DNA of 64,000 nucleotides from Sinomicrobium kalidii (GTDB lineage: Bacteria; Bacteroidota; Bacteroidia; Flavobacteriales; Flavobacteriaceae). This document shows, in pieces, positions 1-9,210 of this stretch (position 1 is the stretch's first letter; every line of letters starts with the position of its first letter). A model generated the notes under the pieces. That model saw only the letters and a program-made list of their open reading frames with translations, ran no database searches and was not told where the DNA came from. The stretch covers positions 186,001 through 250,000 of the forward strand of contig NZ_CP089211.1 of the NCBI RefSeq assembly GCF_021183825.1, given 5' to 3'. A program made the translations under genes and the position numbers.

Positions 1-2747
1 TAGTTCATGATGTCTTTGTGCGCATTGAGGTAGTCGGATGACCACATCAGGGTACGGTACAGGCGGCTGTTGATGTAATAGCCCGCTGCTCCGGATGCGA
101 AAAGCGTGAAATCAAAGTCCTTGTAACCGGCGGTGAAATTCAACCCGTAGGTTACACTGGGCACGGCACTTCCCAAAGTCGTTCTGTCATTGGCATCTAC
201 TATGCCGTCTTCGTTGATATCCTTAAACCGGATGTCTCCCGGTGCGGCACCTCCCTGTACGGCGTGGGCGTCTACCCCGGCCTGGTCCCGGAATATGCCG
301 TCGTATACATAACCGAAGTGTTCTCCTGTTTCTCCTCCTACCTGCGTGATAGACCCTGTGCCGTACACGGGCTCTTCGTTTCCTCCCAGTGCCAGCACCT
401 TGTTTTTAAGGGTACTGACATTGGCGGATATGTCAAAATTAAAATCATCCGTTCCCTGGAAGTGGTAGGCCAATTCCATATCGATCCCCGAATTCCTGAG
501 GCTCCCGGAGTTGATGGTAGGTGCGGTGTTGATCGACCCCGTAGAAGCGGGGATCGGTACGCCTACCAGGATGTCTGTTGTTTCCTTCTGGTAGTACTCT
601 ACCGTCAAGTCAAACCGGTTATCCAGAAAGGCAGCGTCGAACCCTGCATTGAAAGAGGTGGTGCTCTCCCATTTGATATCCTCATTGTACAGGTTCGTCT
701 GTATACCGCCGTTTACCACGCTGCCTCCGAAGTTATACAACACACTTCGGTTTACTACCGGCTGGTACAAATAATTCTCTATATTCTGATTTCCCAGGGT
801 ACCGTAACTTCCTCTTATTTTCAGATCATCGACAAAGGGTATATCAAAGAATTTTTCGTTGGAAATCCGCCATCCCAGGGCAACAGAAGGAAAGGTTCCC
901 CATCGGTTATCCGGGGAAAAACGGGAGGATCCGTCTCTTCTTATTGTCGCCGTAAGCAGGTAGCGGTCGTCAAAATTGTAATTCAGTCTCCCGAAATAGG
1001 AGGCCAGGGCACTGGCGTCCTCTCCTCCTGCGGAGGTCTGGTTTTCTCCATTGGAAAGTACGGGATAATAGGGTTCGGGCAGGTTTTCGGAATATCCTTC
1101 TTTCCATACATAGGAGTTCTTCTGGTAGGTCATCCCCAAAACCGCATCTATATTGTGCTTGCCGATGGTCTTCTTGTAGGCGAGCGTATTTTCAATCAGT
1201 TCTACGGTATAGGTACGGGTATTGTCATTCAATCTGGACATGCCGGAGTTAAAGAAATATCCCATCTGAAATGCCGGTACAAAGGAGAAATCCCTCGTTT
1301 GGGTCTTGTCGTAACTCAGATTCAGCTTATACGTCAGGGTCTGGTCTTCGCTGTCTAATATTTTAAACTCCGGGTTGATGATGGCAAAGGTCCGGTCTAC
1401 TTCTACCCAGTTGGTAAACAAACTGTTGATCCCCGGTACATTTAACACAATGGCCTGATGTATGGCAGAGTCCGTACCTGCATATCCCCCGATATTGTTT
1501 TCGTCATATACCCCCATCGTAGGGATGGCAATAAGCAAATCGTTGATAAGCGGTGGTCTTCCTCCCGTGAGTACATCGTCGCGGAACGTGAGGGAATTTT
1601 CCATAGAGCGGGCATAATACAAAGAAGGCGACATCTTAAATCTACCTTTTTCCATGGTGGTGTTGATACGACCGGAATACCGCTCGTAGTCGGGACCGTT
1701 TCCCACAAAGATACCGTCGTTGGTAAAGTAATCTACCGAGGCGTTGTAGGTCACGTGCTCTCCTCCGCCGGAAAAGTTAAAATTGTGGTTCTGGCGGCTT
1801 CCTGTTTTTAGCCCCACTTTTTGCCAATCGGTATCTATATCGCTGATATACGCATCGGAACCGGGGTCGTTTCCGGGCAATAGCGCCATTCCGGCATTTA
1901 CGCGCTTCCGGTTGGTAATCATCTGGTAGTCTTCTCTTCCCAGGACCGGAATCCTTTGGGCCACTTCATCTATACCGTAGTACCCGCTATACCGCACGGT
2001 AAGGGGAGTATTCTTCGATCCGTTTTTGGTGGTGATGATCACGACCCCGTTGGCCGCACGCGAACCGTAAATGGCTCCTGCCGAGGCGTCTTTTAACACC
2101 TGTATGGTTTCTATGTCGTTGGTATTAAAATCCCTTATGGAGTTTCCCACCGGTACTCCGTCAATAACGTACAGCGGCTGATTATCGCCAAAGGTACTCA
2201 CCCCCCGGATCCGGATATTGGGTTCGGCTCCGGGTTCTCCGTCTGACGAAACGGTTACCCCCGCAGCGCGTCCCTGAAGCATTTGCCCGACATCGTTGGT
2301 CGAGGTTTTCTGGAGCTCTTCGGCTTTTACCACACTCACCGCCCCGGTTAAATCCTGTCGGCGTTGTGTACCGTACCCCACTACAACGACTTCGTCCAGT
2401 CTGGCAAGGTCTTCCTGCATGGAAATATCTATCTTACTCCGGCCGTCGATGGTTACTTCTTCTGTTTTAAATCCTATGTACGAAAAGATAAGTACACTGT
2501 TTTCCCCTGCCACGCTGATGCTGTAATTGCCGTCAAAATCCGTGACAGTTCCTTTGTCGGTTCCCTTTACCCGGACGGTTACGCCCGGTAAGGCCATATT
2601 ATCAACCCCGGACAGCACAGTTCCGCTTACGGTACTGCTTTCCTGGGCATACAATCCCGTGATTGTACATAATGTCACCACCACAATGTATAAGAGCTTA
2701 TTGCCTAAACAATAGCAATGGTGATTTCTGGGTGATCTGGTTACCAT
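1..2747 (-). CDS. SusC/RagA-family TonB-linked outer membrane receptor (3' end beyond window)
   Basis: Outer-membrane transporter that, with a SusD-type lipoprotein, imports oligomeric nutrients using TonB energy. About 915 codons read without a stop from the ATG at 2747 to the left edge, so the last part of the barrel and the partner susD lie outside. A signal peptide with hydrophobic core (LLYIVVVTLCTI) ends near LYAQ. It is followed by a carboxypeptidase-regulatory-like domain (about residues 37-110, VSGTVL...GVTVRVKGT...DFDGNYSI), the DEVVVVGYGTQ stretch typical of SusC, and a plug domain (GRAAGVTVSSDGEPG, IRIRGVSTFGDNQPLYVIDGVPVG, LKDASAGAIYGSRAANGVVIITTK). There is no N-terminal STN domain, unlike the receptor at 56286, so it is probably not controlled by an ECF/FecR pair. 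Family call is secure; the substrate cannot be told. Confidence 0.95.
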   Translation of the reverse strand, partial: MVTRSPRNHHCYCLGNKLLYIVVVTLCTITGLYAQESSTVSGTVLSGVDNMALPGVTVRVKGTDKGTVTDFDGNYSISVAGENSVLIFSYIGFKTEEVTIDGRSKIDISMQEDLARLDEVVVVGYGTQRRQDLTGAVSVVKAEELQKTSTNDVGQMLQGRAAGVTVSSDGEPGAEPNIRIRGVSTFGDNQPLYVIDGVPVGNSIRDFNTNDIETIQVLKDASAGAIYGSRAANGVVIITTKNGSKNTPLTVRYSGYYGIDEVAQRIPVLGREDYQMITNRKRVNAGMALLPGNDPGSDAYISDIDTDWQKVGLKTGSRQNHNFNFSGGGEHVTYNASVDYFTNDGIFVGNGPDYERYSGRINTTMEKGRFKMSPSLYYARSMENSLTFRDDVLTGGRPPLINDLLIAIPTMGVYDENNIGGYAGTDSAIHQAIVLNVPGINSLFTNWVEVDRTFAIINPEFKILDSEDQTLTYKLNLSYDKTQTRDFSFVPAFQMGYFFNSGMSRLNDNTRTYTVELIENTLAYKKTIGKHNIDAVLGMTYQKNSYVWKEGYSENLPEPYYPVLSNGENQTSAGGEDASALASYFGRLNYNFDDRYLLTATIRRDGSSRFSPDNRWGTFPSVALGWRISNEKFFDIPFVDDLKIRGSYGTLGNQNIENYLYQPVVNRSVLYNFGGSVVNGGIQTNLYNEDIKWESTTSFNAGFDAAFLDNRFDLTVEYYQKETTDILVGVPIPASTGSINTAPTINSGSLRNSGIDMELAYHFQGTDDFNFDISANVSTLKNKVLALGGNEEPVYGTGSITQVGGETGEHFGYVYDGIFRDQAGVDAHAVQGGAAPGDIRFKDINEDGIVDANDRTTLGSAVPSVTYGLNFTAGYKDFDFTLFASGAAGYYINSRLYRTLMWSSDYLNAHKDIMN

Positions 2748-2763
2748 GTCATTGTGTTTTGGT

Positions 2764-2851
2764 TGTAAATAAATTATAAGTGTAATACTTACATTTACAA
2801 ATGTAACCAAAGATTTCCCATAAAAGCAAATATTTTATTGTAAAATTTACA
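2764..2851. promoter_or_regulatory. Cluster of TGTAA/TTACA half-sites, possible operator
   Basis: Seven TGTAA or TTACA pentamers fall in 88 bases (2764, 2781, 2789, 2795, 2802, 2839, 2847). They include the near-perfect palindrome TTACATTT-AC-AAATGTAA at 2789-2806, which overlaps the -7 element, and TGTAAA-A-TTTACA at 2839-2851. The position over the promoter suggests a repressor or activator binding region; the binding protein is unknown. Confidence 0.4.
2798..2829 (-). promoter_or_regulatory. Candidate promoter of the susC gene
   Basis: On the minus strand TACATTTG (2805-2798) fits the Bacteroidetes -7 consensus TAnnTTTG, and a TTG (2829-2827) lies 21 bases upstream as -33. The start codon is about 50 bases downstream. 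Confidence 0.55.
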
Positions 2852-2962
2852 CTTTTAATGCATTTCAATCACTCAAACCGCAAAATAACCCGGGATAAAA
2901 TACGAATGTAGTATTTCCGGTTTTATCGGTAAGCCTCTGATCTTATTCTACTCCCACTAAAA

Positions 2963-2997
2963 AGAGGCCGTCTAAAAAGTTTTAGGCGGTCTTTTTA
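2963..2997. terminator. Subterminal hairpin at left IS end
   Basis: The left inverted repeat can fold with the adjoining bases (GCCGTCTAAAA against TTTTAGGCGGT, with G-U and single mismatches), flanked by an A-run and followed by CTTTTTAT. It looks like a bidirectional terminator that would isolate the transposase from flanking transcription. The right end (4660-4688) has a similar weaker fold with GCTG/CAGC. Confidence 0.5.
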
Positions 2998-3080
2998 TAT
3001 TTAGCCTATTTGCTTGTTTTCAACTTGAACCAGCAAGAGTTGAGCGTTAAAAAGTTAATGAGTTAATAGGTGTTGTGGGA

Positions 3081-4622
3081 TTATGCCCTTATCCCTACCT
3101 TTTTAAGATTGTGAGCCATGGCCACAAGCCCTATTTCGGTTTCTACCTTATCAAGTCCCCTGAGCATAAAGCGTTTGAAGTCCATATTCTGTTTTATATT
3201 CCCAAAAACGGCTTCCACATCCCAGCACCTTCTTTTTCGGTGGGCAATGCCTTCTTTTGAGAGCAACAGTGCTTTGGCCTTTGCCTTTAACCGTATCAGT
3301 TCATGGTTTCTCATAATGATCCGGTTGCCTTTGGCTTTATGGCAGCTGCCCCTTAACGGGCAGCCCTTACAGTTTTTTGCCCGATAGAGGTCATAGACCT
3401 GTAGGTAGCCATTGCCGGTCTTTCTTTTTTGCTGTCCTATATGTTCCATAGGTTGTCCCATAGGACAGTAACAGGTATCGGTTTCTTTATTGTAATAGAG
3501 CTTGTCAGGATGGAACGGGGCTTTGTCCTGTTTACCATTGGTCTGCCTTTGTTCCTTGTGGAAATAGTTGTACTTTACATAGGCCTCAATATCCTTGTTT
3601 TCCAGGGCCTGGTAGTTCTCTTGGCTTCCATAACCGGCATCGGCCGTTAGGCTCTGGGGAGTTTGGAGGTAACTTTCTTGAAAATCTTCCAAGTGGGCTA
3701 TCAGGGCGGTGGTATCGGCTGTGGTCTGAGCCAAAGTGTAGTTCACTATGAACTGGTTGTTGGTCGAAGCCTGTAAGTTGTAAGCGGGCTTGAGTTGCCC
3801 GTTTTTCATAGGGTCGTCCTTCATCCGCATAAACGTGGCCCCGGGGTCGGTCTTACTCATGCTTCCACGATGCCCTAACTTCTTTTGCTGTTCATTGTAC
3901 CTGGCGATGTTCCCAGGCCAGTGCTTTTGGGCATAACCCAGTTTTTGTTTGATCTTTTTCTCTACCGCTTTGCCTTCCAGAGCCTGGTTGATCTGTGCAA
4001 TGGTTGCGGATACTTTTTCAGGATCAATAGCCTCGAACTCCGGGGTGTTGGGGAGTTGCTCCTGCTCGGCATAGACTTTTTCCACATAGTTCCACAGTTC
4101 CCTGAGTTGTTTTTCAATACGCTCGCGGGAGGTTTTGATGCTCTTGCCCCATACAAAGGTATAGCGGTTGGCATTAGCCTCGATCTTGGTTCCGTCCACA
4201 TAGAGTTCCTTCAGGCTTAAATAACCCTGTTCGGCTAAGAGCACCACTACTTGATTAAAGATTTGCTTAAACTTGTCCTTTAGCTTGCCGCTGCGGAAGT
4301 TGCTGATGGTATTGTGGTCAGGCTTGGCCCCGCCACTGAGCCAGATAAAGTGAATGTTCTCGTTCAAGGCCTGCTCAATCTTGCGCGAAGAATACAGGTT
4401 ACGCAAGTAGGCATAGACCAAAATCTTTAACAGCACTTTAGGGTGATAACTCGAAGTACCGCCCCCACGGTAGGTCTGCTCCAAACTGCTCAGGTCTACC
4501 GAGTCTAAAATCGAGTTGACAGTACGTACAGGATGGTGCTGAGGGACCAGCTCATCATAACTGGGTGGAAGCAGGCTCAACTGGCCTTGATCGTAGGGCT
4601 TCCAGGTGACTTTTCGGCTCAT
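3081..4622 (-). CDS. IS1182-family transposase (DDE, IS5-like superfamily)
   Basis: 513 residues from the ATG at 4622 (MSRKVTWKPY). A longer reading from 4655 adds 11 residues that run toward the inverted repeat and is less likely. The N-terminal DUF772-type region (KILVYAYLRNLYSSRKIEQAL, then DHNTISNFR) is followed by the DDE catalytic core: Asp in YVDGTKIEANANRYTFVWGK, Asp in LTADAGYGS and Glu in CWDVEAVFGNIKQNM. Between the second and third acids lies a Cys cluster (CYCPMG, CKGCPLRGSC) typical of IS1182-type enzymes. Length and motif order match intact members. It acts on the IS ends as a DNA-strand transferase. It is transcribed toward susC, but the left-end hairpin should limit read-through. 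Confidence 0.92.
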   Translation of the reverse strand: MSRKVTWKPYDQGQLSLLPPSYDELVPQHHPVRTVNSILDSVDLSSLEQTYRGGGTSSYHPKVLLKILVYAYLRNLYSSRKIEQALNENIHFIWLSGGAKPDHNTISNFRSGKLKDKFKQIFNQVVVLLAEQGYLSLKELYVDGTKIEANANRYTFVWGKSIKTSRERIEKQLRELWNYVEKVYAEQEQLPNTPEFEAIDPEKVSATIAQINQALEGKAVEKKIKQKLGYAQKHWPGNIARYNEQQKKLGHRGSMSKTDPGATFMRMKDDPMKNGQLKPAYNLQASTNNQFIVNYTLAQTTADTTALIAHLEDFQESYLQTPQSLTADAGYGSQENYQALENKDIEAYVKYNYFHKEQRQTNGKQDKAPFHPDKLYYNKETDTCYCPMGQPMEHIGQQKRKTGNGYLQVYDLYRAKNCKGCPLRGSCHKAKGNRIIMRNHELIRLKAKAKALLLSKEGIAHRKRRCWDVEAVFGNIKQNMDFKRFMLRGLDKVETEIGLVAMAHNLKKVGIRA

Positions 4623-4721
4623 GTTTAAATTTACAAACACAAAACCTAAATTCAAAAAAAAGAAGCTGCCTTTTTAGACAGCCTCTTTCACTATTCTATG
4701 CTATGGTAACAGTCATTCAGT

Positions 4722-5996
4722 TTACCACTGAAACAACGGTTTTTCCTTCATCATGGCATTTACTTTTCCGCCCACTTTTTCTATGACCGTATCGTCAGTA
4801 TAGTTGGTGATCACTTCATCGATGTACTCTACTACGGTTTGCACATCGGCTTCTTTGAGTCCTCTTGTAGTAATGGCAGATGCACCTATACGGATACCGG
4901 AAGTGACGAACGGGGATTTATCGTCAAACGGTACCATGTTCTTGTTTACGGTAATATCCGCCTTCTCCAGGGCCCCTTCTGCCTCCTTACCGGAAATATC
5001 CTTGTTCCTCAGGTCGATAAGCATCATATGGTTGTCCGTACCCCCGCTGATCACCTTGTAGCCTTTCGCTACAAATGCTTTTGCCATGGTCTGCGCATTC
5101 TTCCTTACCTGAAGGGCATAGTGCAGGAATTCATCGGTAAGCGCTTCGCCATAAGCTACGGCCTTGGCCGCAATGATATGTTCGAGCGGTCCGCCCTGGT
5201 TACCGGGAAAAACGGCACTGTCCAGTAAAGAGGACATCATACGGAGTTTTCCGCTTTTCAGCTTTATACCGAAGGGGTTTTCAAAATCTTTCCCCATCAT
5301 GATCATTCCTCCCCTTGGTCCCCGGAGGGTTTTATGCGTTGTTGTACTTACAATATGGCAATGCGGAATCGGGTCGTTCAGTATTCCCTTGGCGATAAGT
5401 CCCGCAGGATGGGATATATCGGCAAAAAGAATGGCCCCGACACTGTCGGCAATTTCCCGGAACCGCTTAAAATCAATGTCCCTGGAATATGCAGAAGCCC
5501 CGGCAATGATCAGCTTGGGCTGTTCTTTCCCGGCAATTTCCGCTATCCTGTCGTAATTGAGCATCCCGGTCTCCTCTTCCACTCCGTAGAAAACAGGATT
5601 GTAAAGCTTGCCGGAAAAATTCACCGGGGAACCATGCGTGAGGTGTCCGCCGTGCGACAAATCAAAACCGAGTATTTTATCCCCGGGGTTCAGGCAGGCA
5701 TGGTACACGGCAGTATTGGCCTGTGACCCGCTGTGCGGTTGTACATTCACCCATTCGGCACCGAAAAGTGCCTTGGCCCGTTCAATAGCCGCATTTTCCA
5801 CTTCATCCACAACTTCACATCCGCCGTAATAACGCTTTCCGGGATATCCTTCGGCGTATTTGTTGGTCAGTACCGAACCGGCCGCCTCCATGACCTGTTC
5901 GCTTACAAAGTTCTCGGATGCTATCAGTTCCAGTCCGTGTAACTGGCGTTCCTTTTCCGCTTCAATCAGTTCAAAAATCTGTTTGTCTCGTTGCAT
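4722..5996 (-). CDS. glyA: Serine hydroxymethyltransferase
   Basis: Cytosolic PLP enzyme interconverting serine plus tetrahydrofolate with glycine plus 5,10-methylene-tetrahydrofolate, the main entry of one-carbon units for purines, dTMP and methionine. 424 residues from the ATG at 5996 ([11 protein letters not shown]); an in-frame ATG five codons upstream (6011) is possible but adds non-conserved residues. Diagnostic stretches are [47 protein letters not shown] and the PLP-lysine motif [14 protein letters not shown] (Lys222, Asp193). Length is standard. It reads away from the fumarylacetoacetase gene, sharing a 309-bp divergent spacer. The IS sits just downstream of its stop. Confidence 0.97.
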   Translation of the reverse strand: MQRDKQIFELIEAEKERQLHGLELIASENFVSEQVMEAAGSVLTNKYAEGYPGKRYYGGCEVVDEVENAAIERAKALFGAEWVNVQPHSGSQANTAVYHACLNPGDKILGFDLSHGGHLTHGSPVNFSGKLYNPVFYGVEEETGMLNYDRIAEIAGKEQPKLIIAGASAYSRDIDFKRFREIADSVGAILFADISHPAGLIAKGILNDPIPHCHIVSTTTHKTLRGPRGGMIMMGKDFENPFGIKLKSGKLRMMSSLLDSAVFPGNQGGPLEHIIAAKAVAYGEALTDEFLHYALQVRKNAQTMAKAFVAKGYKVISGGTDNHMMLIDLRNKDISGKEAEGALEKADITVNKNMVPFDDKSPFVTSGIRIGASAITTRGLKEADVQTVVEYIDEVITNYTDDTVIEKVGGKVNAMMKEKPLFQW

Positions 5997-6305
5997 TATT
6001 TTTAAGTTCAAAGTTCACCCCCTTACTACGGTTTGTCTTGAGAACGACCGAAGGCCCGGGGCAACAGGTTCAATATTCAATGTTCCAGGTTTAAAGTTGA
6101 AGGTTTATCCTTTCGACTTTAATTATTCCAAGTTCTTTATTTTGTTAATTTTTCCCAAGGAAAATCACCGCTTTTCATCCGTTTCCCGGGTATCCTGATC
6201 AACTTTCCTTAAGAAATGCCCAAAAATAACAAATACATTCGGTAAATTGGTCGAAAATAATATCTTTGAATACAATTTTATCAAACATAAATTAACAATT
6301 TTATT
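5997..6305. promoter_or_regulatory. Divergent spacer between glyA and fumarylacetoacetase genes
   Basis: The only good promoter element seen is TATCTTTG at 6261-6268 (+), a TAnnTTTG -7 box 37 bases before the fumarylacetoacetase ATG, without a convincing -33. No clear glyA promoter or riboswitch was recognised. Short AAGTT/TTCAA repeats around 6001-6110 are unremarkable. Confidence 0.45.
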
Positions 6306-7607
6306 ATGCCTATCACCGCGAACGACCCGCAGAGAAAATCCTGGATACAGGTAGACAAGGATTCCGATTTTCCCATCCAGAACATCCCTTTCGGTGTTTT
6401 CCTCACCAGGGACGATGTGATCACCATTGGTACAAGGATCGGAAATACGGCCATAGACCTCGGTGCGCTGCACCAGTTAGGATACTTTGAGGGCATCCCG
6501 CTCACGGACGATATTTTTTTGCAGGACAGCCTCAACGATTTCATATCCGACGGAAAAAAAACCTGGCGACTGGTGCGCAACCGCATTGCCGAGTTATTTG
6601 ACATCAACAATTCCAGACTCAGGGACAATGAGGAACACAGACGCATTGTGCTCTTTACCCTCGACGAAATAGAAATGCAACTCCCCGTACAGATCGGCGA
6701 CTATACCGATTTTTACAGCAGTAAGGAACACGCCACCAACGTGGGCAAGATGTTCCGCGACCCGGACAATGCCCTTTTGCCCAACTGGCTGCACATCCCG
6801 GTCGGATATCACGGCAGGAGTTCTTCCATAGTACCTTCGGGCATTCCCGTGCGGCGTCCCATGGGGCAAACACTGCCTCCGGGAGCCGAAACACCGGTAT
6901 TCGGTCCTTCCGAAAAGGTGGACTTCGAACTGGAAATGGCTTTTATCACTACAGATGCCAATCAGCTGGGCGAACCCATTCCCGTAGATGAGGCGGAAGA
7001 CTATATCTTCGGTATGGTACTCTTTAACGACTGGAGCGCCCGCGATATCCAGAAGTGGGAATACGTTCCCCTCGGACCTTTCCTTGCCAAGAACTTTGCC
7101 TCATCCATTTCTCCGTGGATCGTGACCATGGATGCCCTGGAACCTTTCCGCGTGGCCGGGCCGAAACAGGACCCTCCCCCCCTTCCCTATCTTCAGTATA
7201 AGGGTGACAAGAGTTTTGACATTCATCTGGAGGTCAGCCTTGCCCCGGAAAACAGTGAACCACAGGTCATCTCCAAAAGCAATTTCAAATACCTGTACTG
7301 GACCATGGCGCAGCAACTCGCACACCATACGGTAAACGGATGTAACGTCATTTCGGGGGACATGATGGGCAGCGGTACCATATCAGGCCCCACACCGGAC
7401 AGTTACGGCTCCATGCTGGAATTAAGCTGGGGCGGGAAGCACCCCCTGAAGATGAAAGACGGTTCGGAACGGAGTTTTATCGAAGACGGGGATACCGTTA
7501 TCATGAAAGGGTATTGCAGCAACGAGGAAGTGCGCATCGGTTTCGGGGAAATATCCGCCAAACTACTGCCGCCTTTTAATGATAAAAAGAAAACGGGCGA
7601 CCGTTAA
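6306..7607 (+). CDS. fahA: Fumarylacetoacetase
   Basis: Last enzyme of tyrosine/homogentisate breakdown, hydrolysing 4-fumarylacetoacetate to fumarate and acetoacetate in the cytosol. 433 residues, close to the eukaryotic-type FAH length. An N-terminal beta-barrel domain (about 1-125) precedes the FAH catalytic fold. Metal and catalytic residues align with mammalian FAH by spacing: Asp135 and His142 (YTDFYSSKEHATN), Glu208 and Glu210 (VDFELEMAF), Asp242 (FNDWSARD) and Lys262 (PFLAKNFASS). GYHGRSSS and SGDMMGSGTISGP are also typical. It starts at ATG 6306 and ends at a strong terminator, so it appears monocistronic. Other genes of the pathway are not in the window. Confidence 0.96.
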   Translation: MPITANDPQRKSWIQVDKDSDFPIQNIPFGVFLTRDDVITIGTRIGNTAIDLGALHQLGYFEGIPLTDDIFLQDSLNDFISDGKKTWRLVRNRIAELFDINNSRLRDNEEHRRIVLFTLDEIEMQLPVQIGDYTDFYSSKEHATNVGKMFRDPDNALLPNWLHIPVGYHGRSSSIVPSGIPVRRPMGQTLPPGAETPVFGPSEKVDFELEMAFITTDANQLGEPIPVDEAEDYIFGMVLFNDWSARDIQKWEYVPLGPFLAKNFASSISPWIVTMDALEPFRVAGPKQDPPPLPYLQYKGDKSFDIHLEVSLAPENSEPQVISKSNFKYLYWTMAQQLAHHTVNGCNVISGDMMGSGTISGPTPDSYGSMLELSWGGKHPLKMKDGSERSFIEDGDTVIMKGYCSNEEVRIGFGEISAKLLPPFNDKKKTGDR

Positions 7608-7620
7608 CAGCAAAAAACAA

Positions 7621-7654
7621 GGGAGCGGGATTTTCAAAAATCCCGCTCCCTTTT
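7621..7654 (+). terminator. Rho-independent terminator after fahA
   Basis: A 14-bp perfect stem (GGGAGCGGGATTTT paired with AAAATCCCGCTCCC at 7637-7650), two-base loop, then TTTT. The stop codon of fahA is 14 bases upstream. Confidence 0.9.
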
Positions 7655-7683
7655 CAGTTCATACTCCCCTAAAACCAACTGCT

Positions 7684-9027
7684 ATGAAAACTCAACTATC
7701 ATTAATACTGATTATTTTTTCTCTTGCCTTTTCCTTTGCGCAAACAGATGCCCGGATTTACGATATCATTGATGCGGTTTCTGCCGACAGGATCGAAAAG
7801 GACATCCGTACGCTTGCCGGTTTCGGTACGAGGAACACTTTTAGCGATACCATTTCCGAAACCCGGGGTATCGGTGCGGCACGGCGCTGGATCAAAGCTG
7901 AATTTGAAAAGATCTCCGAAGGCTGTAACGGCTGTCTGGACGTCTTTTACCAGAAAGACCTGGTCACCACTGAGGACGGGGACCGTGTTCCCCACGATGC
8001 CTGGGTCGTGAACGTCGTGGCCATACAGAAAGGTACCAAATACCCCAACCGCTATATCATTATGAGCGGGGATATCGATTCCAGGGCTTCCAACACCATG
8101 GATTTCGAAACCGACGCCCCGGGGGCCAACGACAATGCCAGTGGTATGGCCGGGACCATTGAAGCCGCCAGGGTATTGTCTGAATACGAGTTTGAAAGCA
8201 GTATTGTCTACGTTGGGCTGTCCGGTGAAGAGCAAGGGCTTTTCGGCGGCAAGGGCCTGGCCGAATATGCCAAAAAGAACAACTGGGACATCACGGGCGT
8301 GCTCAACAATGACATGATAGGCAATATAGAAGGCGTTGACGGGGTGATCGATAACCGGACCTTCCGTATCTTTTCCGAGCCCGTACCCCCAACCGAAACC
8401 GAAAATGAACGGAGAATGCGAAGGTTTTACGGCGGGGAAGTAGACGGTATTTCACGGCAACTCGCCCGCTATATCCATAAAACCGTACAAACGTATATGC
8501 CCGGGATGAACCCCATGATGATCTACCGCCTGGACCGCTTTGGCCGCGGCGGACACCACCGCCCTTTCAACGACCTCGGTTATGCAGGGGTACGTATTAT
8601 GGAAGCGCACGAAAACTACAACAGGCAGCACCAGGACATCCGGGTGGAAAACGGCATTAAATACGGTGATGTCATTGAAGGGGTGAATTTCGATTACGCT
8701 GCAAAACTCACCGCAGTGAATGCCATTAACCTCGCCTCCCTGGCATGGGCCCCGCCCGCCCCTGCTGAAGTGGCTATCGGCGGTATTGTGGAAGCTTCCG
8801 CCAAACTCAAATGGAAAAAGATCAATACCCCCGATGTAAAGGGCTATAAAATCTACTGGCGTTATACCACCTCACCACAATGGGAGTTCAGCCGTTACGT
8901 GGGCGACACCGATCATTTTACCCTGGAAGGTATTGTTATTGATAATTTCTATTTCGGTGTGGCCACCGTCGGGAAAAACGGGCATGAAAGCGTTGTGGTG
9001 TTTCCTTCGGAGGTCTTCCGGGATTGA
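7684..9027 (+). CDS. Secreted M28-family metallopeptidase with C-terminal fibronectin III-like domain
   Basis: 447 residues from the ATG at 7684; reading further upstream would cross the preceding terminator. A signal peptide (MKTQLSLILIIFSLAFSFAQ) exports it. The catalytic domain shows M28 zinc-site motifs: APGANDNASG (Asp150), SGEEQG (Glu182/183), NNDMIGN (Asp210) and a late His in EAHENYNRQHQ. The first ligand, normally His in a G-H-x-D-S context, is Asp130 here (SGDIDS). From about residue 358 a fibronectin type III-like domain follows (AKLKWKKI...VKGYKIYWRYTT...YFGVATVGKNGHESVVV). Probably an exported aminopeptidase-type enzyme. The family is clear, but activity is less certain given the ligand change. 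No operon partner. Confidence 0.88.
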   Translation: MKTQLSLILIIFSLAFSFAQTDARIYDIIDAVSADRIEKDIRTLAGFGTRNTFSDTISETRGIGAARRWIKAEFEKISEGCNGCLDVFYQKDLVTTEDGDRVPHDAWVVNVVAIQKGTKYPNRYIIMSGDIDSRASNTMDFETDAPGANDNASGMAGTIEAARVLSEYEFESSIVYVGLSGEEQGLFGGKGLAEYAKKNNWDITGVLNNDMIGNIEGVDGVIDNRTFRIFSEPVPPTETENERRMRRFYGGEVDGISRQLARYIHKTVQTYMPGMNPMMIYRLDRFGRGGHHRPFNDLGYAGVRIMEAHENYNRQHQDIRVENGIKYGDVIEGVNFDYAAKLTAVNAINLASLAWAPPAPAEVAIGGIVEASAKLKWKKINTPDVKGYKIYWRYTTSPQWEFSRYVGDTDHFTLEGIVIDNFYFGVATVGKNGHESVVVFPSEVFRD

Positions 9028-9127
9028 TTCTTAAGCTGTCAGCCAAACTTCATCCGTACCATCCATACCTGCGGAGGATTGTCTGTTTCATGCAATTAGC
9101 TGATCCGGACCATAAATTTATACTAAA

Positions 9128-9161
9128 TTGTTTTCACACCTCCCTGTAAATAGTATTTTTG
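9128..9161 (+). promoter_or_regulatory. Candidate prfB promoter
   Basis: TATTTTTG (9154-9161) matches TAnnTTTG; a TTG at 9128-9130 lies 23 bases upstream. The start codon follows about 50 bases later. Confidence 0.5.
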
Positions 9162-9210
9162 CTTGACAATTAAGGAAAATCAAGCTTCCGTCAATTAAAA
9201 GAATGACTAC

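Larger units (their letters stand above)
2959..4688 (-). mobile_element. IS1182-type insertion sequence, intact
   Basis: About 1.73 kb, one transposase gene and imperfect terminal inverted repeats: AAAGAGGCCGTCTAAAAAG at 2961-2979 against the reverse complement of 4670-4688 (AAAGAGGCTGTCTAAAAAG), 18 of 19 identical. CACT occurs just outside both ends (2955-2958 and 4689-4692) and may be a 4-bp target duplication; this implies two extra A bases at the left tip, so the exact boundary is tentative. It lies between the glyA stop (33 bp away) and the susC promoter. The transposase ORF is full length, so the copy may be active. Confidence 0.85.

Noticed and set aside
264..1358. Long plus-strand open frame opposite the susC gene
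   Set aside because: It is the antisense shadow of a clear SusC reading frame; no start context or recognisable domain.
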